From the NCBI RefSeq assembly GCF_000011065.1, contig NC_004663.1, forward strand, positions 992,001 to 1,056,000: a stretch of DNA of 64,000 nucleotides, in the 5' to 3' direction. This document shows, piece by piece, positions 9,143-17,676 of the stretch (positions are counted from its first letter, which is position 1; each line of letters opens with the position of its first letter). The stretch comes from Bacteroides thetaiotaomicron VPI-5482 (GTDB lineage Bacteria; Bacteroidota; Bacteroidia; Bacteroidales; Bacteroidaceae). The notes beneath the pieces are model-generated. The model searched no databases, was not told where the DNA came from, and worked only from the letters and a program-made list of their open reading frames with translations. Both the position numbers and the translations under genes were made by a program.

Positions 9143-10214
9143 GTTTCGGTTTCATCTGTGTTGTGTTTGTATGTTGGCGCTTGCGGTAGCAGGCTGTAAA
9201 GTCAAAAGACCTGACGATGTAATCTCAGAATCGAAGATGGAGAATTTGCTGTATGATTATCATCTGGCAAAGTCTATGGGAGATAATCTGCCTTATAATG
9301 AGAATTATAAGAAGACTCTGTATCTCGATGCCGTTTTCAAAAAATACGGTACAACGGAAGCTGTATTCGATTCGTCTTTGGTATGGTACACACGCAATAC
9401 GGAGGTATTATCGAAAATTTATGAGAAGGTGAGCAAACGCCTGAAAGCCCAGCAGAATGAAATAAATCATCTGATAGCTTTGCGTGACAATAAACCGAAG
9501 ATGTCGGAACCGGGTGACAGTATTGATGTCTGGCCCTGGAAATGTTTCATACGTCTGACGGGTGAGATGATGAATGATCAGTATGCCTTTGTATTACCTG
9601 TCGATACTAATTATAAAGATCGTGATACACTGGTTTGGGAAGTACGTTATCGTTTCCTCGAACCGATGCTTGCCGATTCTTTGAGAGCTGTTACGATGGC
9701 AATGCAGGTTATTTATGAGAAGGATACGCTGAATCATTTGGAAACAATCACTGATCCGGGTGTTCATCAGATACGTTTGTATGCAGACACATTGGGTGTG
9801 ATGAAGGAAATAAAAGGCTTTATCTATTACCCGGGAGTACAGGGAGAGAAAGCCGGTGCATTACTGGCAGACCGCTTTGCTTTAACCCGTTATCATTGTT
9901 CGGACTCGCTTTCTGTAGCCGAACGTGATTCGATTAATCAGCTGGAAGCTCTGAAGACAGATTCTTTAAAGAAAGTATCTGATCAAAAAGATACTAAGAT
10001 TTCGAAAGACTCTTTGCGAAAAGTCGATGATCTGAAGGATAATCAACGTATATCACCGGAAGAAATGAATCGCCGTCGTACGGTGACTCCTGAAAAGAAG
10101 CCGGAACAGATTGAAGTAGAGCAACATATCCAGCAGGAGAAGATTGAGCAAAGAAGGGAACGGCAATTGAATCAGCGTAGAAATCAGCAAAGACGTCAGT
10201 CACCTTCCCGTTAA
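9132..10214 (+). CDS. DUF4296-type lipoprotein
   Basis: A 360-residue lipoprotein. The signal peptide ends at a lipobox (VAGC, Cys near residue 22), so it should be lipidated and membrane-anchored. Residues about 28-115 match what I know as DUF4296: SKMENLLYDYHLAKSMGD, then a helical stretch with KKYGTTEAVFDSSLVWY. The central part is beta-rich and unassigned. The C-terminal 80 residues are highly charged and low-complexity, rich in Glu, Gln, Lys and Arg, probably disordered. It overlaps lspA by 11 bp and is followed by another small gene after 4 bp. Function unknown. Confidence 0.85.
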   Translation: MKSRFRFHLCCVCMLALAVAGCKVKRPDDVISESKMENLLYDYHLAKSMGDNLPYNENYKKTLYLDAVFKKYGTTEAVFDSSLVWYTRNTEVLSKIYEKVSKRLKAQQNEINHLIALRDNKPKMSEPGDSIDVWPWKCFIRLTGEMMNDQYAFVLPVDTNYKDRDTLVWEVRYRFLEPMLADSLRAVTMAMQVIYEKDTLNHLETITDPGVHQIRLYADTLGVMKEIKGFIYYPGVQGEKAGALLADRFALTRYHCSDSLSVAERDSINQLEALKTDSLKKVSDQKDTKISKDSLRKVDDLKDNQRISPEEMNRRRTVTPEKKPEQIEVEQHIQQEKIEQRRERQLNQRRNQQRRQSPSR

Positions 10215-10218
10215 TATT

Positions 10219-10596
10219 ATGAAACGCTTTGCCGCTCATTATTTGCTTCTGCCTGATGTTGGCTTTATCAGACAACAAGTAGTAGAGATTACTGATGAAG
10301 GATATGTACGGGATGTTTTTCCGTTGACGGAAGAAATAGAGTCTGTTGAATGGATGCCCGGGCTGATAGCATTACTTCCCGAGAATAAAATAAAAAACAC
10401 TGAGATGTTCAGCAAAAACATCTCAGTGTTTCAATTTAATCTTCCAATAGTTTCGGGACAAACTTTCCCATGTTTTAAAGAGGCTCTTACAGCGTCTGCA
10501 AAGAGGGGAGAAGTACTGTTTCCTTATTTATTTTATCCTTTTGATTTTACTTCCATGCAGCCTGTCGCCGGAACTCGGCACAGATTACTGCGGTAG
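10219..10596 (+). CDS. Small conserved-looking protein of unknown function
   Basis: A 125-residue ORF starting 4 bases after the DUF4296 gene, so probably the last gene of the ileS-lspA operon. I do not recognise a domain. The first 55 residues look like real coding sequence (FPLTEEIESVEWMPGLIALLP). From about residue 59 the frame runs through a perfect 15-bp hairpin, and the final 17 codons lie antisense to the 3' end of the RNA methyltransferase gene. Either the annotated tail is real and overlaps, or the ancestral gene was shorter and the stop has been lost. No membrane helix or signal peptide. Confidence is good for the start and low for the C-terminus. Confidence 0.6.
   Translation: MKRFAAHYLLLPDVGFIRQQVVEITDEGYVRDVFPLTEEIESVEWMPGLIALLPENKIKNTEMFSKNISVFQFNLPIVSGQTFPCFKEALTASAKRGEVLFPYLFYPFDFTSMQPVAGTRHRLLR
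10395..10431 (-). terminator. Intrinsic terminator of the RNA methyltransferase gene
   Basis: A perfect 15-bp stem (10395-10409 with 10417-10431) and a 7-base loop. On the minus strand it is followed by a long T-run, placing it as the terminator for the gene ending at 10547. It lies inside the opposing ORF at 10219-10596. Confidence 0.8.
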
Positions 10597-11305
10597 CGAT
10601 AGCTACGTTGAGAGATTCCGAGGTTTCTTTTCCTTGTGGATAATTGGGGATATAAAGTTTCCGATTGATGAGTGCTTCCACTTCTTTTCCTATTCCGTTA
10701 CCTTCATTTCCCATTACGATCAGTCCGTTGGTGGATAATGGTTGTTCGTACATGTTTTCTCCATCCAAAAATGTTCCGAATACAGGAGCATCACCGAGTG
10801 AATGAATAAATTCGGGAAGAGAGGTGTAATGAACCTTAACACGGGCGATTCCTCCCATAGTGGCTTGTATGGTCTTGGGATTGTATACGTCTACCGTGTT
10901 CTGAGAGCAGATAATATGTTCGATACCAAACCAGTCCGCCAGCCGGATAATCGTACCCAGGTTCCCCGGGTCCTGAATATCATCCAGTGCCAGGCAAAGA
11001 GACTGGCGTGCGAAATCCGGACTTAACGTATATTGCGGTTGCTCGAAAACAGCAAGTACTTGCTGTGGTGTTTTCAGCAGGCTGGCACGTGATAGTTCTT
11101 CTTGAGAGACTTCTGCAATTTCATTTGCTTGAATGTCGGGATGCGCTTGTAACCATGAAGAAGTTGCAGCCAGAAAACGGCAAGGGAAATGTCCTAGTAA
11201 ATCGCCTGTTAATTTAGGACCTTCGGCTAGGAATACCTGTTCCTCTTTACGGGTTTTCTTTAGTTCCAGTGAATGGATATACTTTATTTTATTTTTGCTT
11301 AGCAT
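10547..11305 (-). CDS. SpoU/TrmH-family RNA 2'-O-methyltransferase
   Basis: A 252-residue SPOUT-class methyltransferase. An N-terminal substrate-binding domain (about 1-95, with AEGPKLTGDLL) precedes the knotted catalytic domain. The three SpoU motifs are visible: DDIQDPGNLGTIIRLADWFG (motif 1), IVMGNEGNGIG (motif 2) and ESLNVAIATAVICAEFRRQ (motif 3). It transfers a methyl group from SAM to a ribose 2'-OH in rRNA or tRNA. The exact target cannot be read from sequence; RlmB- or TrmH-like is possible. It is a single gene convergent with the ileS cluster, with an intrinsic terminator 116 bp downstream. Confidence 0.9.
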   Translation of the reverse strand: MLSKNKIKYIHSLELKKTRKEEQVFLAEGPKLTGDLLGHFPCRFLAATSSWLQAHPDIQANEIAEVSQEELSRASLLKTPQQVLAVFEQPQYTLSPDFARQSLCLALDDIQDPGNLGTIIRLADWFGIEHIICSQNTVDVYNPKTIQATMGGIARVKVHYTSLPEFIHSLGDAPVFGTFLDGENMYEQPLSTNGLIVMGNEGNGIGKEVEALINRKLYIPNYPQGKETSESLNVAIATAVICAEFRRQAAWK

Positions 11306-11432
11306 TATTCTTTTACTTCTTTATTTACCGCAAAGCTATAAATATATTTTTAATAAATCGGCTGTTGAACAAGTTTTTTGAAAATAATTCTTTCTCATAT
11401 TAACAATATTTGCATGAATAAAAATTGATTAT

Positions 11433-11468
11433 CTACTTAATTTTAGTAGATTTGCTTAAAATTAGTAG
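11433..11468. promoter_or_regulatory. Candidate BlaI-type operator
   Basis: CTACT-N7-AGTAG at 11433-11449 is a perfect interrupted dyad. A further AGTAG half-site lies at 11464-11468, 19 bases after the first AGTAG. BlaI/MecI repressors bind dyads of this general type, with CTAC/GTAG arms. The site lies 48 bases before the blaI-like ATG, as expected for autoregulation. Confidence 0.55.
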
Positions 11469-11496
11469 TTTGATATTCAGTATAAAAGATGACAAT

Positions 11497-11859
11497 ATGG
11501 AAAGATTGACACAACAAGAGGAAGAAGTGATGATTTACTTTTGGAAAATGGGGCCTAGTTTTATCCGGGAGATTGTGAATGAAATGCCGGAACCAAAACC
11601 TCCATATACAAGTGTTGCCTCTGTAGTCCGTAATCTGGAGAAAAAGAAATTCTTGTCTCCTTTCAAGTTAGGGAATTCTATTCAGTATCATGTGCTGGTG
11701 AAAGAAAGCGACTATAAGCGTAGCTTTATGAATGGAGTAGTAAGTAACTATTTTACAGGTTCGTACAAAGAAATGGTTTCCTTTTTTGTCCGCGATCGTA
11801 AAATCAGCAAGAAAGAACTCGAGGATTTAATCAATATTATTGAGGATGAAGAATCATAA
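11497..11859 (+). CDS. BlaI/MecI/CopY-family transcriptional repressor
   Basis: The protein has 120 residues from the ATG at 11497. The frame stays open further upstream, but the typical family start MERLTQQEEEVMIYFW is here. The winged helix (about 1-70) includes EIVNEMPEPKPPYTSVASVVRNLEKKKFL, the BlaI pattern in which helix 3 reads the operator. The C-terminal helix would dimerise and be cut by the partner protease. The next gene, 12 bases away, is an M56 sensor peptidase, so this is a two-gene regulatory unit. No beta-lactamase gene lies nearby, so the regulated target is unknown; in Bacteroides such pairs may answer to envelope stress. Confidence 0.9.
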   Translation: MERLTQQEEEVMIYFWKMGPSFIREIVNEMPEPKPPYTSVASVVRNLEKKKFLSPFKLGNSIQYHVLVKESDYKRSFMNGVVSNYFTGSYKEMVSFFVRDRKISKKELEDLINIIEDEES

Positions 11860-11871
11860 ATCAAGATAGGC

Positions 11872-13203
11872 ATGGAATCTTTTGCAATCTATTTGATTAA
11901 AGTAAATATAGCTTTGATTGTATTATATGCATTCTATAAGCTCTCTTTCAGCAAGGATACATTTTTCAGGCTGAGACGGATCATGTTGCTGCTGATATGT
12001 GTGACTTCGCTGATTTATCCATTGATTGATTTTTCAGGCTGGACGGACGAGTATGCAATAGGAGAAACGTTTACTACCGTTTACAATAAACTGTTACCGG
12101 AAGTGCTGGTTACTACGGCTTTACCCGTTGCTACAACAGAAGTTGAAGTGACAACCTGGCAGGCCGGTACTTGGTTATGGATTATTTATGGATTGGGAAT
12201 AGGTATGTTGTTACTGCGTAATCTTTTAGAAGTTAGTAAAATACATCGCTCTTTAGTCTGCTCTCAGCGCTATTCTCTGAAAGGTGTACCTGTTTATCAG
12301 TCAGAAGACGTAGGGGAGCCCTGTTCCTTTTTTCATTGGATATTCATAAATCCGATGCAATATTCGGATAAGGAAATTAATGAGATATTGATACATGAAC
12401 AAACTCATGTCCGTGAGTTGCATTCATTGGATATAATACTGGTTCAACTGGTTATATTATTATGTTGGTTTAATCCGTTCTCCTGGTTGATACGCAGTGA
12501 AATACGTATGAATCATGAGTATCTGGCGGACAAGCAAGTAGTGACGTCCGGCTATGACAAGAAATCGTATCAATATCATTTGTTGGGAATTAAACATACT
12601 TCATTGGCTGCAGCAAACTTCTATAACAACTTTAGTGTATTACCCTTAAAAAAACGAATTAAAATGCTAAACAGAAAAAGAACTCATAACATCATGGTAG
12701 GTAAGTATCTGATGTTTATACCAGTGGCCGCATTATTGCTGTTATTCAGTAATTGCGCCAATAAGAAAGCGGATAAAGTCCAGTCTGATACCGAAAAAGC
12801 AGATACCATAGAGTTGACTGCTGAACCGGAGAAAACAGCAGAACCTCAAGTTGATATAACGATCACGGAGACGAAAGGTGATTCTATTTATTCAGTAGTG
12901 GAAACGATGCCGGATTTCCCCGGAGGACAGAAAGAACTACTGAGTTTTTTGAGTCGCAATATCAAGTATCCGACGAAGGCGATAGAAAATAAAATTCAGG
13001 GTCGTGTTATTGTACAGTTTGTGGTTAACAAAGATGGTAGTATTTTTGGTGCGAAAGTAGTACGTAGCGTTGATCCGGATTTGGATAAAGAAGCTCTTCG
13101 AGTGATTAATTCGATGCCAAAATGGAAGCCGGGAATGCAAAAAGGGGAGCCTGTATCTGTGAAGTTTACAGTTCCTATTGTATTCAGAAATCAACTAAAT
13201 TAG
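11872..13203 (+). CDS. BlaR1-like M56 metallopeptidase with C-terminal TonB domain
   Basis: A 443-residue membrane protein. Several N-terminal helices carry a cytoplasmic gluzincin site, HEQTH at 175-179, with Glu216 in NHEYLAD as likely third zinc ligand. This is the BlaR1/MecR1 peptidase core. A further helix (about 283-300) leads to a periplasmic region that lacks the penicillin-binding sensor of BlaR1 and instead ends in a TonB C-terminal domain (about 350-440: MPDFPGGQKELLSFL, GRVIVQFVV, MPKWKPGMQKG). The protein would cleave the adjacent BlaI-type repressor on an outside signal. The TonB-like end suggests contact with an outer-membrane partner or cell wall. This architecture recurs in Bacteroidetes; the ligand is unknown. 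Confidence 0.88.
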   Translation: MESFAIYLIKVNIALIVLYAFYKLSFSKDTFFRLRRIMLLLICVTSLIYPLIDFSGWTDEYAIGETFTTVYNKLLPEVLVTTALPVATTEVEVTTWQAGTWLWIIYGLGIGMLLLRNLLEVSKIHRSLVCSQRYSLKGVPVYQSEDVGEPCSFFHWIFINPMQYSDKEINEILIHEQTHVRELHSLDIILVQLVILLCWFNPFSWLIRSEIRMNHEYLADKQVVTSGYDKKSYQYHLLGIKHTSLAAANFYNNFSVLPLKKRIKMLNRKRTHNIMVGKYLMFIPVAALLLLFSNCANKKADKVQSDTEKADTIELTAEPEKTAEPQVDITITETKGDSIYSVVETMPDFPGGQKELLSFLSRNIKYPTKAIENKIQGRVIVQFVVNKDGSIFGAKVVRSVDPDLDKEALRVINSMPKWKPGMQKGEPVSVKFTVPIVFRNQLN

Positions 13204-13211
13204 GAATCTTA

Positions 13212-13309
13212 TTCGCCACGATTTATAGAAGTAATTGCAAGGATACATAGTCAGTAATATATAGGTATTAGCAAAGCATACCTTGCAAATTTCTATAATT
13301 CGTGGTGAA
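13212..13309. repeat. Long imperfect inverted repeat
   Basis: Arms 13212-13242 and 13281-13309 are near-complementary over about 29 bases (core CCACGAWTTATAGAA and TTGCAAGG), with a 38-base loop containing GGTATTAGCAAAGCATACC. It lies after the M56 gene and before tamL, both on the plus strand. No T-run follows directly, so it is not a standard terminator. Confidence 0.6.
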
Positions 13310-13414
13310 AAGAACTTTTGTCGCATTAATTATTGTTTTGATAATTTCCCCGAACGAAAAATATGCTCTATCTTTGTCCCTATATATTTGCTTCCGCTTT
13401 TATAGAGATACTGT

Positions 13415-15733
13415 ATGAGGAAAGGATTTCTTTACTTATTTACTTTTGCCGTTATCATTCTGTCGCTCGCTTCGTGCACTGCCACTAAGTATGTGCCGGA
13501 TGGCTCTTATCTGCTGGATGAAGTCAAGATTCATACAGATCAGAAAAATGTCCGTCCTTCTTCCTTACGAATGTATGTGCGACAGAACCCTAATGCCAAA
13601 TGGTTCAGTTTAATCAAAACACAGCTTTATGTTTACAACCTTTCAGGACGAGACTCTACTAAATGGGGAAATAAGTTCCTGAGAAGAATCGGGGATGCTC
13701 CTGTAATCTATAGTGAGACTGAAGCGCAGCGCTCGCAAGATGAAATTACAAAGGCAATGCGCAATATGGGCTATATGGCGGCCACAGTGAAGCGTTCGAC
13801 TAAAATAAAGAAGAAAAAGATCAAGCTGTATTATGAGGTGACAGCCGGCGATCCTTATATTGTCAATTCATTAAAATATGATATTCGTGATCCTAAGATT
13901 GCTGATTTTCTGAAGCAGGATTCCGCCAAAAGTCTGCTGAAAGAAGGAATGATATTTGATGTGAACGTGCTGGATGCCGAGCGTCAGCGAATTACTGACA
14001 AGTTGCTTCGGAATGGTTATTATAAGTTCAATAAGGATTATGTCGGTTATACGGCAGATACGGTTCGGGGTACTTATCAGGTAGACTTGACCTTGCATTT
14101 GCACGCCTACAGAGCGCATGTGAGCGATTCGGTGAAAGCACACCAACAATATTGGATAAATAAGATTAACTTTATTACGGATTATGATGTCCTGCAATCT
14201 TCTGCGCTGAACAGTATGGATATCAATGATTCTCTTCATTTTAAAGGGTACCCTATTTATTATAAAGATAAACTCTATTTACGCCCGAAGATGCTTACTG
14301 ATAATCTTCGCTTTGCTCCGGGGGATTTGTTCGATGAACAGGATGTGCAGCAGACTTATTCCAATTTCGGACGTCTGTCCGCCTTGAAATATACCAATAT
14401 CCGTTTTCTTGAAAATCAGGTAGGGGATACGGCGAAGCTTGACTGCTATGTGATGTTGACCAAGAGTAAACACAAGTCGGTAGCTTTTGAATTGGAAGGA
14501 ACCAATTCAGCCGGTGATTTGGGAGCAGCAGCTTCCGTCTCTTTTCAAAACAGGAATCTCTTTCGCGGTTCGGAGACTTTTATGATCAAGTTTCGTGGTG
14601 CTTATGAAGTGATTTCCGGACTTCAGGCAGGCTATTCTAACAATAATTATACGGAATACGGGGTGGAGACAAGTATCAACTTTCCTAATTTCCTGTTTCC
14701 TTTTCTCTCTTCGGACTATAAACGGAAGATTAGGGCCACTACAGAGTTCGGATTACAGTATAATTATCAGATGCGTCCCGAATTTCTACGTACCATGGCA
14801 TCGGCTTCATGGAGCTATAAGTGGACTCAACGCCAGAAAATACAACATTGTATCGATTTGATTAATATCGGTTTCCTTTATTTGCCGAGAATTTCGGAGA
14901 GGTTTAAGGATGATTTTATTAACAAAGGGCAGAGCCATATTCTTCAGTATAATTATCAGGACCGTTTGATTATTAATATGGGATATAGCTATCATTACAA
15001 TAGTATTGGTGGTGCCATCATTAATAATACAATTGCTTCCAATTCATATTCCATCCGTTTTAATTTCGAATCAGCGGGAAATATCATGTATGCTTTATCC
15101 AAAGCAACGAATATCCGTAAGAATAATGATGGGGAATATGCTATTCTGGGCATTCCATATGCACAATATGTGAAAGGAGAATTTGACTTTTCTAAGAATA
15201 TAAGGATAGATCATCGTAACTCGTTTGCGTTTCATATAGGTATGGGCATTGCTGTTCCTTACGGGAATGCGAAGACTATCCCGTTTGAGAAACAATACTT
15301 TTCCGGTGGTGCCAACAGTGTTCGCGGGTGGACGGTACGTGACTTGGGGCCGGGCTCTTTTGTGAGGGATGAAAATACCAATTTACTGGATCAGTCCGGT
15401 GATATCAAGCTGGATGCCAGCATTGAATATCGAAGCAAATTATTCTGGAAGTTTCAGGGAGCCATCTTTGTGGACGCCGGTAATATATGGACCATTCGTG
15501 ATTATGACAATCAGCCGGGAGGAGTCTTTAAATTCGATAAATTCTATAAGCAAATAGCGGTAGCGTACGGATTAGGGCTTCGTCTGGATCTGGATTTCTT
15601 CATTCTTCGTTTTGACGGAGGTATGAAGGCGCTTAATCCTGTTTATGAAAAGGGGAAAGATCGTTATCCGATTATCCATCCTAAGTTCAGTCGTGATTTT
15701 GCTTTCCATTTTGCGGTAGGATATCCTTTCTGA
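13415..15733 (+). CDS. tamL: TamL-type BamA/TamA-superfamily outer-membrane lipoprotein
   Basis: The 772-residue protein has a lipoprotein signal ending LASC (Cys21), then POTRA-like domains (about 30-340) and a C-terminal Omp85 beta-barrel ending FHFAVGYPF, with the terminal Phe typical of outer-membrane proteins. The barrel contains the Omp85 signature region YFSGGANSVRGW. The combination of lipid anchor and TamA-like body matches TamL of Bacteroidetes, thought to pair with TamB in moving proteins or lipids to the outer membrane. No tamB is seen nearby. Its own -7 box (TATCTTTG, 13369-13376) precedes the gene. Superfamily assignment is sure; the TamL name is likely. Confidence 0.85.
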   Translation: MRKGFLYLFTFAVIILSLASCTATKYVPDGSYLLDEVKIHTDQKNVRPSSLRMYVRQNPNAKWFSLIKTQLYVYNLSGRDSTKWGNKFLRRIGDAPVIYSETEAQRSQDEITKAMRNMGYMAATVKRSTKIKKKKIKLYYEVTAGDPYIVNSLKYDIRDPKIADFLKQDSAKSLLKEGMIFDVNVLDAERQRITDKLLRNGYYKFNKDYVGYTADTVRGTYQVDLTLHLHAYRAHVSDSVKAHQQYWINKINFITDYDVLQSSALNSMDINDSLHFKGYPIYYKDKLYLRPKMLTDNLRFAPGDLFDEQDVQQTYSNFGRLSALKYTNIRFLENQVGDTAKLDCYVMLTKSKHKSVAFELEGTNSAGDLGAAASVSFQNRNLFRGSETFMIKFRGAYEVISGLQAGYSNNNYTEYGVETSINFPNFLFPFLSSDYKRKIRATTEFGLQYNYQMRPEFLRTMASASWSYKWTQRQKIQHCIDLINIGFLYLPRISERFKDDFINKGQSHILQYNYQDRLIINMGYSYHYNSIGGAIINNTIASNSYSIRFNFESAGNIMYALSKATNIRKNNDGEYAILGIPYAQYVKGEFDFSKNIRIDHRNSFAFHIGMGIAVPYGNAKTIPFEKQYFSGGANSVRGWTVRDLGPGSFVRDENTNLLDQSGDIKLDASIEYRSKLFWKFQGAIFVDAGNIWTIRDYDNQPGGVFKFDKFYKQIAVAYGLGLRLDLDFFILRFDGGMKALNPVYEKGKDRYPIIHPKFSRDFAFHFAVGYPF

Positions 15734-15749
15734 TCAATCATTGCTAATA

Positions 15750-15791
15750 AAAAAGGAGATGAAACTGGTTGTACGGTTTCATCTCCTTTTT
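15750..15791. terminator. Bidirectional intrinsic terminator
   Basis: A 16-bp stem (15750-15765 with 15776-15791) with a T-run on both strands lies between tamL and the convergent DUF3332-type gene. Confidence 0.85.
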
Positions 15792-15808
15792 GTTTATGGT
15801 ATATGCTT

Positions 15809-16360
15809 TTAACGAGCGGCAAACATCAGGTTGCTCATAGTAGCCTGACGGGCAGCCATCATACCTTGAGCGTCCAATGTAACGTTCATTTTTTCGCCGT
15901 TTGGTAAGAACAGATCAGCAGTACCGTCGTTATTCATCTTTAGCAACTCAGAGCTTTCGCCGTTTGCAACTACATTCCAGGTATTAGCTTCTTTGTTGTA
16001 GATCAAATCCATAGAAGCTGTTTCGCCTTCCTTCGTAATTGAATAGCCATTTTCAAGTGTTTTAACCATATAGTTACCGTTTTCTCCTTTTACCTTCTTC
16101 ACGTCGCCCACATTAGCCATCGGGTTGGAACCACTCCAGAATTCGATAGAGTTGATTACTAAGGCATCAGCAAGGTATGCTACGCCATAAACCGGAACAA
16201 TGTTGAAAGCTAAAAATACAAGCTCATTTACAAATTTGTTTCCGACTCCTTGATTCCAGGAACTTAAACGGTTGAATAAGCCAAATGATCCAACACAGGA
16301 GCTGAATAATAAGCTACCACTAAGTACAACCGCTACTAATGTCAGTTTGCTTTTTTTCAT
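15809..16360 (-). CDS. DUF3332-type lipoprotein
   Basis: A 183-residue lipoprotein with signal peptide MKKSKLTLVAVVLSGSLLFSSC (Cys22 in the lipobox). The segment after it, SFGLFNRLSSWNQGVGNKFVNELVFLAFNIVPVYGVAYLADALVINSIEFWSG, matches what I know as DUF3332, with two hydrophobic helices inside. The C-terminal half is beta-rich (NGYSITKEGETASMDL). The family has no established function. It is monocistronic, with the shared terminator downstream. Confidence 0.8.
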   Translation of the reverse strand: MKKSKLTLVAVVLSGSLLFSSCVGSFGLFNRLSSWNQGVGNKFVNELVFLAFNIVPVYGVAYLADALVINSIEFWSGSNPMANVGDVKKVKGENGNYMVKTLENGYSITKEGETASMDLIYNKEANTWNVVANGESSELLKMNNDGTADLFLPNGEKMNVTLDAQGMMAARQATMSNLMFAAR

Positions 16361-16465
16361 GTTTACTTTACTTTTTGATTAATAAAATGTTGATAAATTC
16401 TCTTTTTAATAGATGCAAATATAACATTTTTAAATTAATCAAGGTTATTATTTCTTGTTTTTATA

Positions 16466-16903
16466 TCATTTACGTTTGTTGTGTGCCAACTTGTTTCCAA
16501 TGAAATGATCTATGGAAAATTTACCGGGTCCGGCAATGTACATTAATACAAATACTACTAAGTAGATGAATGCCAATTCTTTTACTGCAAATACGTCATT
16601 AGCATGGATGACAAAAAAGGCAACTATCATCGTAAAAATCATCGGGATCATTGCCAAGCGGTACAGAAAGCCGAAGATGAAGCCCATTGAACATACCAAC
16701 TCACCAAAGATCGCCAAACCGAGGGATATGGAACTGCCCAGCCCGATCGGATCAGGAAAAGCCGTGGATAACTCCTGGAAATTGCTCCATTTCTGTATAC
16801 CGTGGTTCATTAATAATATTCCGAAAATGATGCGGACTGCCAATAAAAACAAGGATACTTTTGTTGTATTTGGCTTTGTGGGGAATAAGAAATTATAAAT
16901 CAT
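16466..16903 (-). CDS. DoxX-family inner-membrane protein
   Basis: A 145-residue protein with four membrane helices. RIIFGILLMNHGIQKW in helix 1 and GLAIFGELVCSMGFIFGFLYRLAM in helix 2 are typical of DoxX/DoxD-like proteins. Family members are linked to redox or sulfur chemistry and oxidative-stress complexes, but no specific role can be assigned here. It is a single gene between two lipoprotein genes on the same strand, with 105-bp and 167-bp gaps, so it is probably transcribed separately. Confidence 0.85.
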   Translation of the reverse strand: MIYNFLFPTKPNTTKVSLFLLAVRIIFGILLMNHGIQKWSNFQELSTAFPDPIGLGSSISLGLAIFGELVCSMGFIFGFLYRLAMIPMIFTMIVAFFVIHANDVFAVKELAFIYLVVFVLMYIAGPGKFSIDHFIGNKLAHNKRK

Positions 16904-16994
16904 AAGTCGTTCTTTTTATAAGTTTGCTTTTTATTTATATAAACATAAAAAATATTGAAATTGTTCTCTGAAAACGATAAAACATAGAAACAAA

Positions 16995-17048
16995 AAAAGA
17001 TACCGGAAATAAAATGACTGATCAGCCGCTTTGTTTCCGGTATCTTTT
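16995..17048 (-). terminator. Intrinsic terminator of the NlpE-like gene
   Basis: Arms 16995-17009 and 17034-17048 (AAAAGATACCGGAAA and its complement) form a perfect 15-bp stem. A T-run follows on the minus strand, just downstream of the gene ending at 17071. Confidence 0.8.
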
Positions 17049-17070
17049 GATAAGGACAGGATTTTCTTGT

Positions 17071-17505
17071 CTATTCTTTGTTTAGAATATAATGTTCGGC
17101 AAGTGCTCCCGTTATTTCTTGTTTGTCATCGTTTAACAGACGAACTTTGTTTTCTTCTACTTTATAATAAGATATTTCTCCACCTTCTTCTTTTAAAGTC
17201 AGGATATTACCTTCCAGTGTATAAGTTCCTTTTTCATCAAATGAACTGTCCCGGTCGATGTATACAGAGTGAAGAGTAAACGTCTTGTCAGGATTTAATG
17301 TCAGAGTTGTTTCAATGCCCGGACAGTCGGCAGCAGGAAAGACACCTTTATAGGTCCCTTCATAATCAAGCGATGTTTCGGCATTATGTATATCAGCCAC
17401 TTGGGTTGCTGTACTGTCCGCACTTGTACTATTGTTTGTTTTCGCACTGTTTCCGCATGCTGCCAGAAGAAAGCAGGAACATGCCAGAATGATAACTTTT
17501 TTCAT
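17071..17505 (-). CDS. NlpE-like lipoprotein
   Basis: A 144-residue lipoprotein. The signal peptide ends at LAAC (Cys17), followed by a Ser/Thr/Asn-rich linker. Residues about 50-140 form a small beta-barrel with YEGTYKGVFPAADCPGIETTLTL, the signature of the N-terminal domain of NlpE (copper-resistance/Cpx-sensing lipoprotein). E. coli NlpE has a CxxC at its N-domain end; only one cysteine is visible in the mature domain here. A role in envelope or metal-stress sensing is inference from the family. It is monocistronic with a strong terminator. Confidence 0.8.
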   Translation of the reverse strand: MKKVIILACSCFLLAACGNSAKTNNSTSADSTATQVADIHNAETSLDYEGTYKGVFPAADCPGIETTLTLNPDKTFTLHSVYIDRDSSFDEKGTYTLEGNILTLKEEGGEISYYKVEENKVRLLNDDKQEITGALAEHYILNKE

Positions 17506-17676
17506 GATCGTTACTTTTAATAGTTTATCTAATTAAGTTTATAGTTCGTAAAGGTATAAATAATAAGTTGAATCCGGGCAATAAAAAGAACCGAACAACT
17601 TAATTTATGAATTTATAAACGGTCAATACTATCAGAGTACTTAGATAAACTTTATAATTGTATGTTAACATATAAC

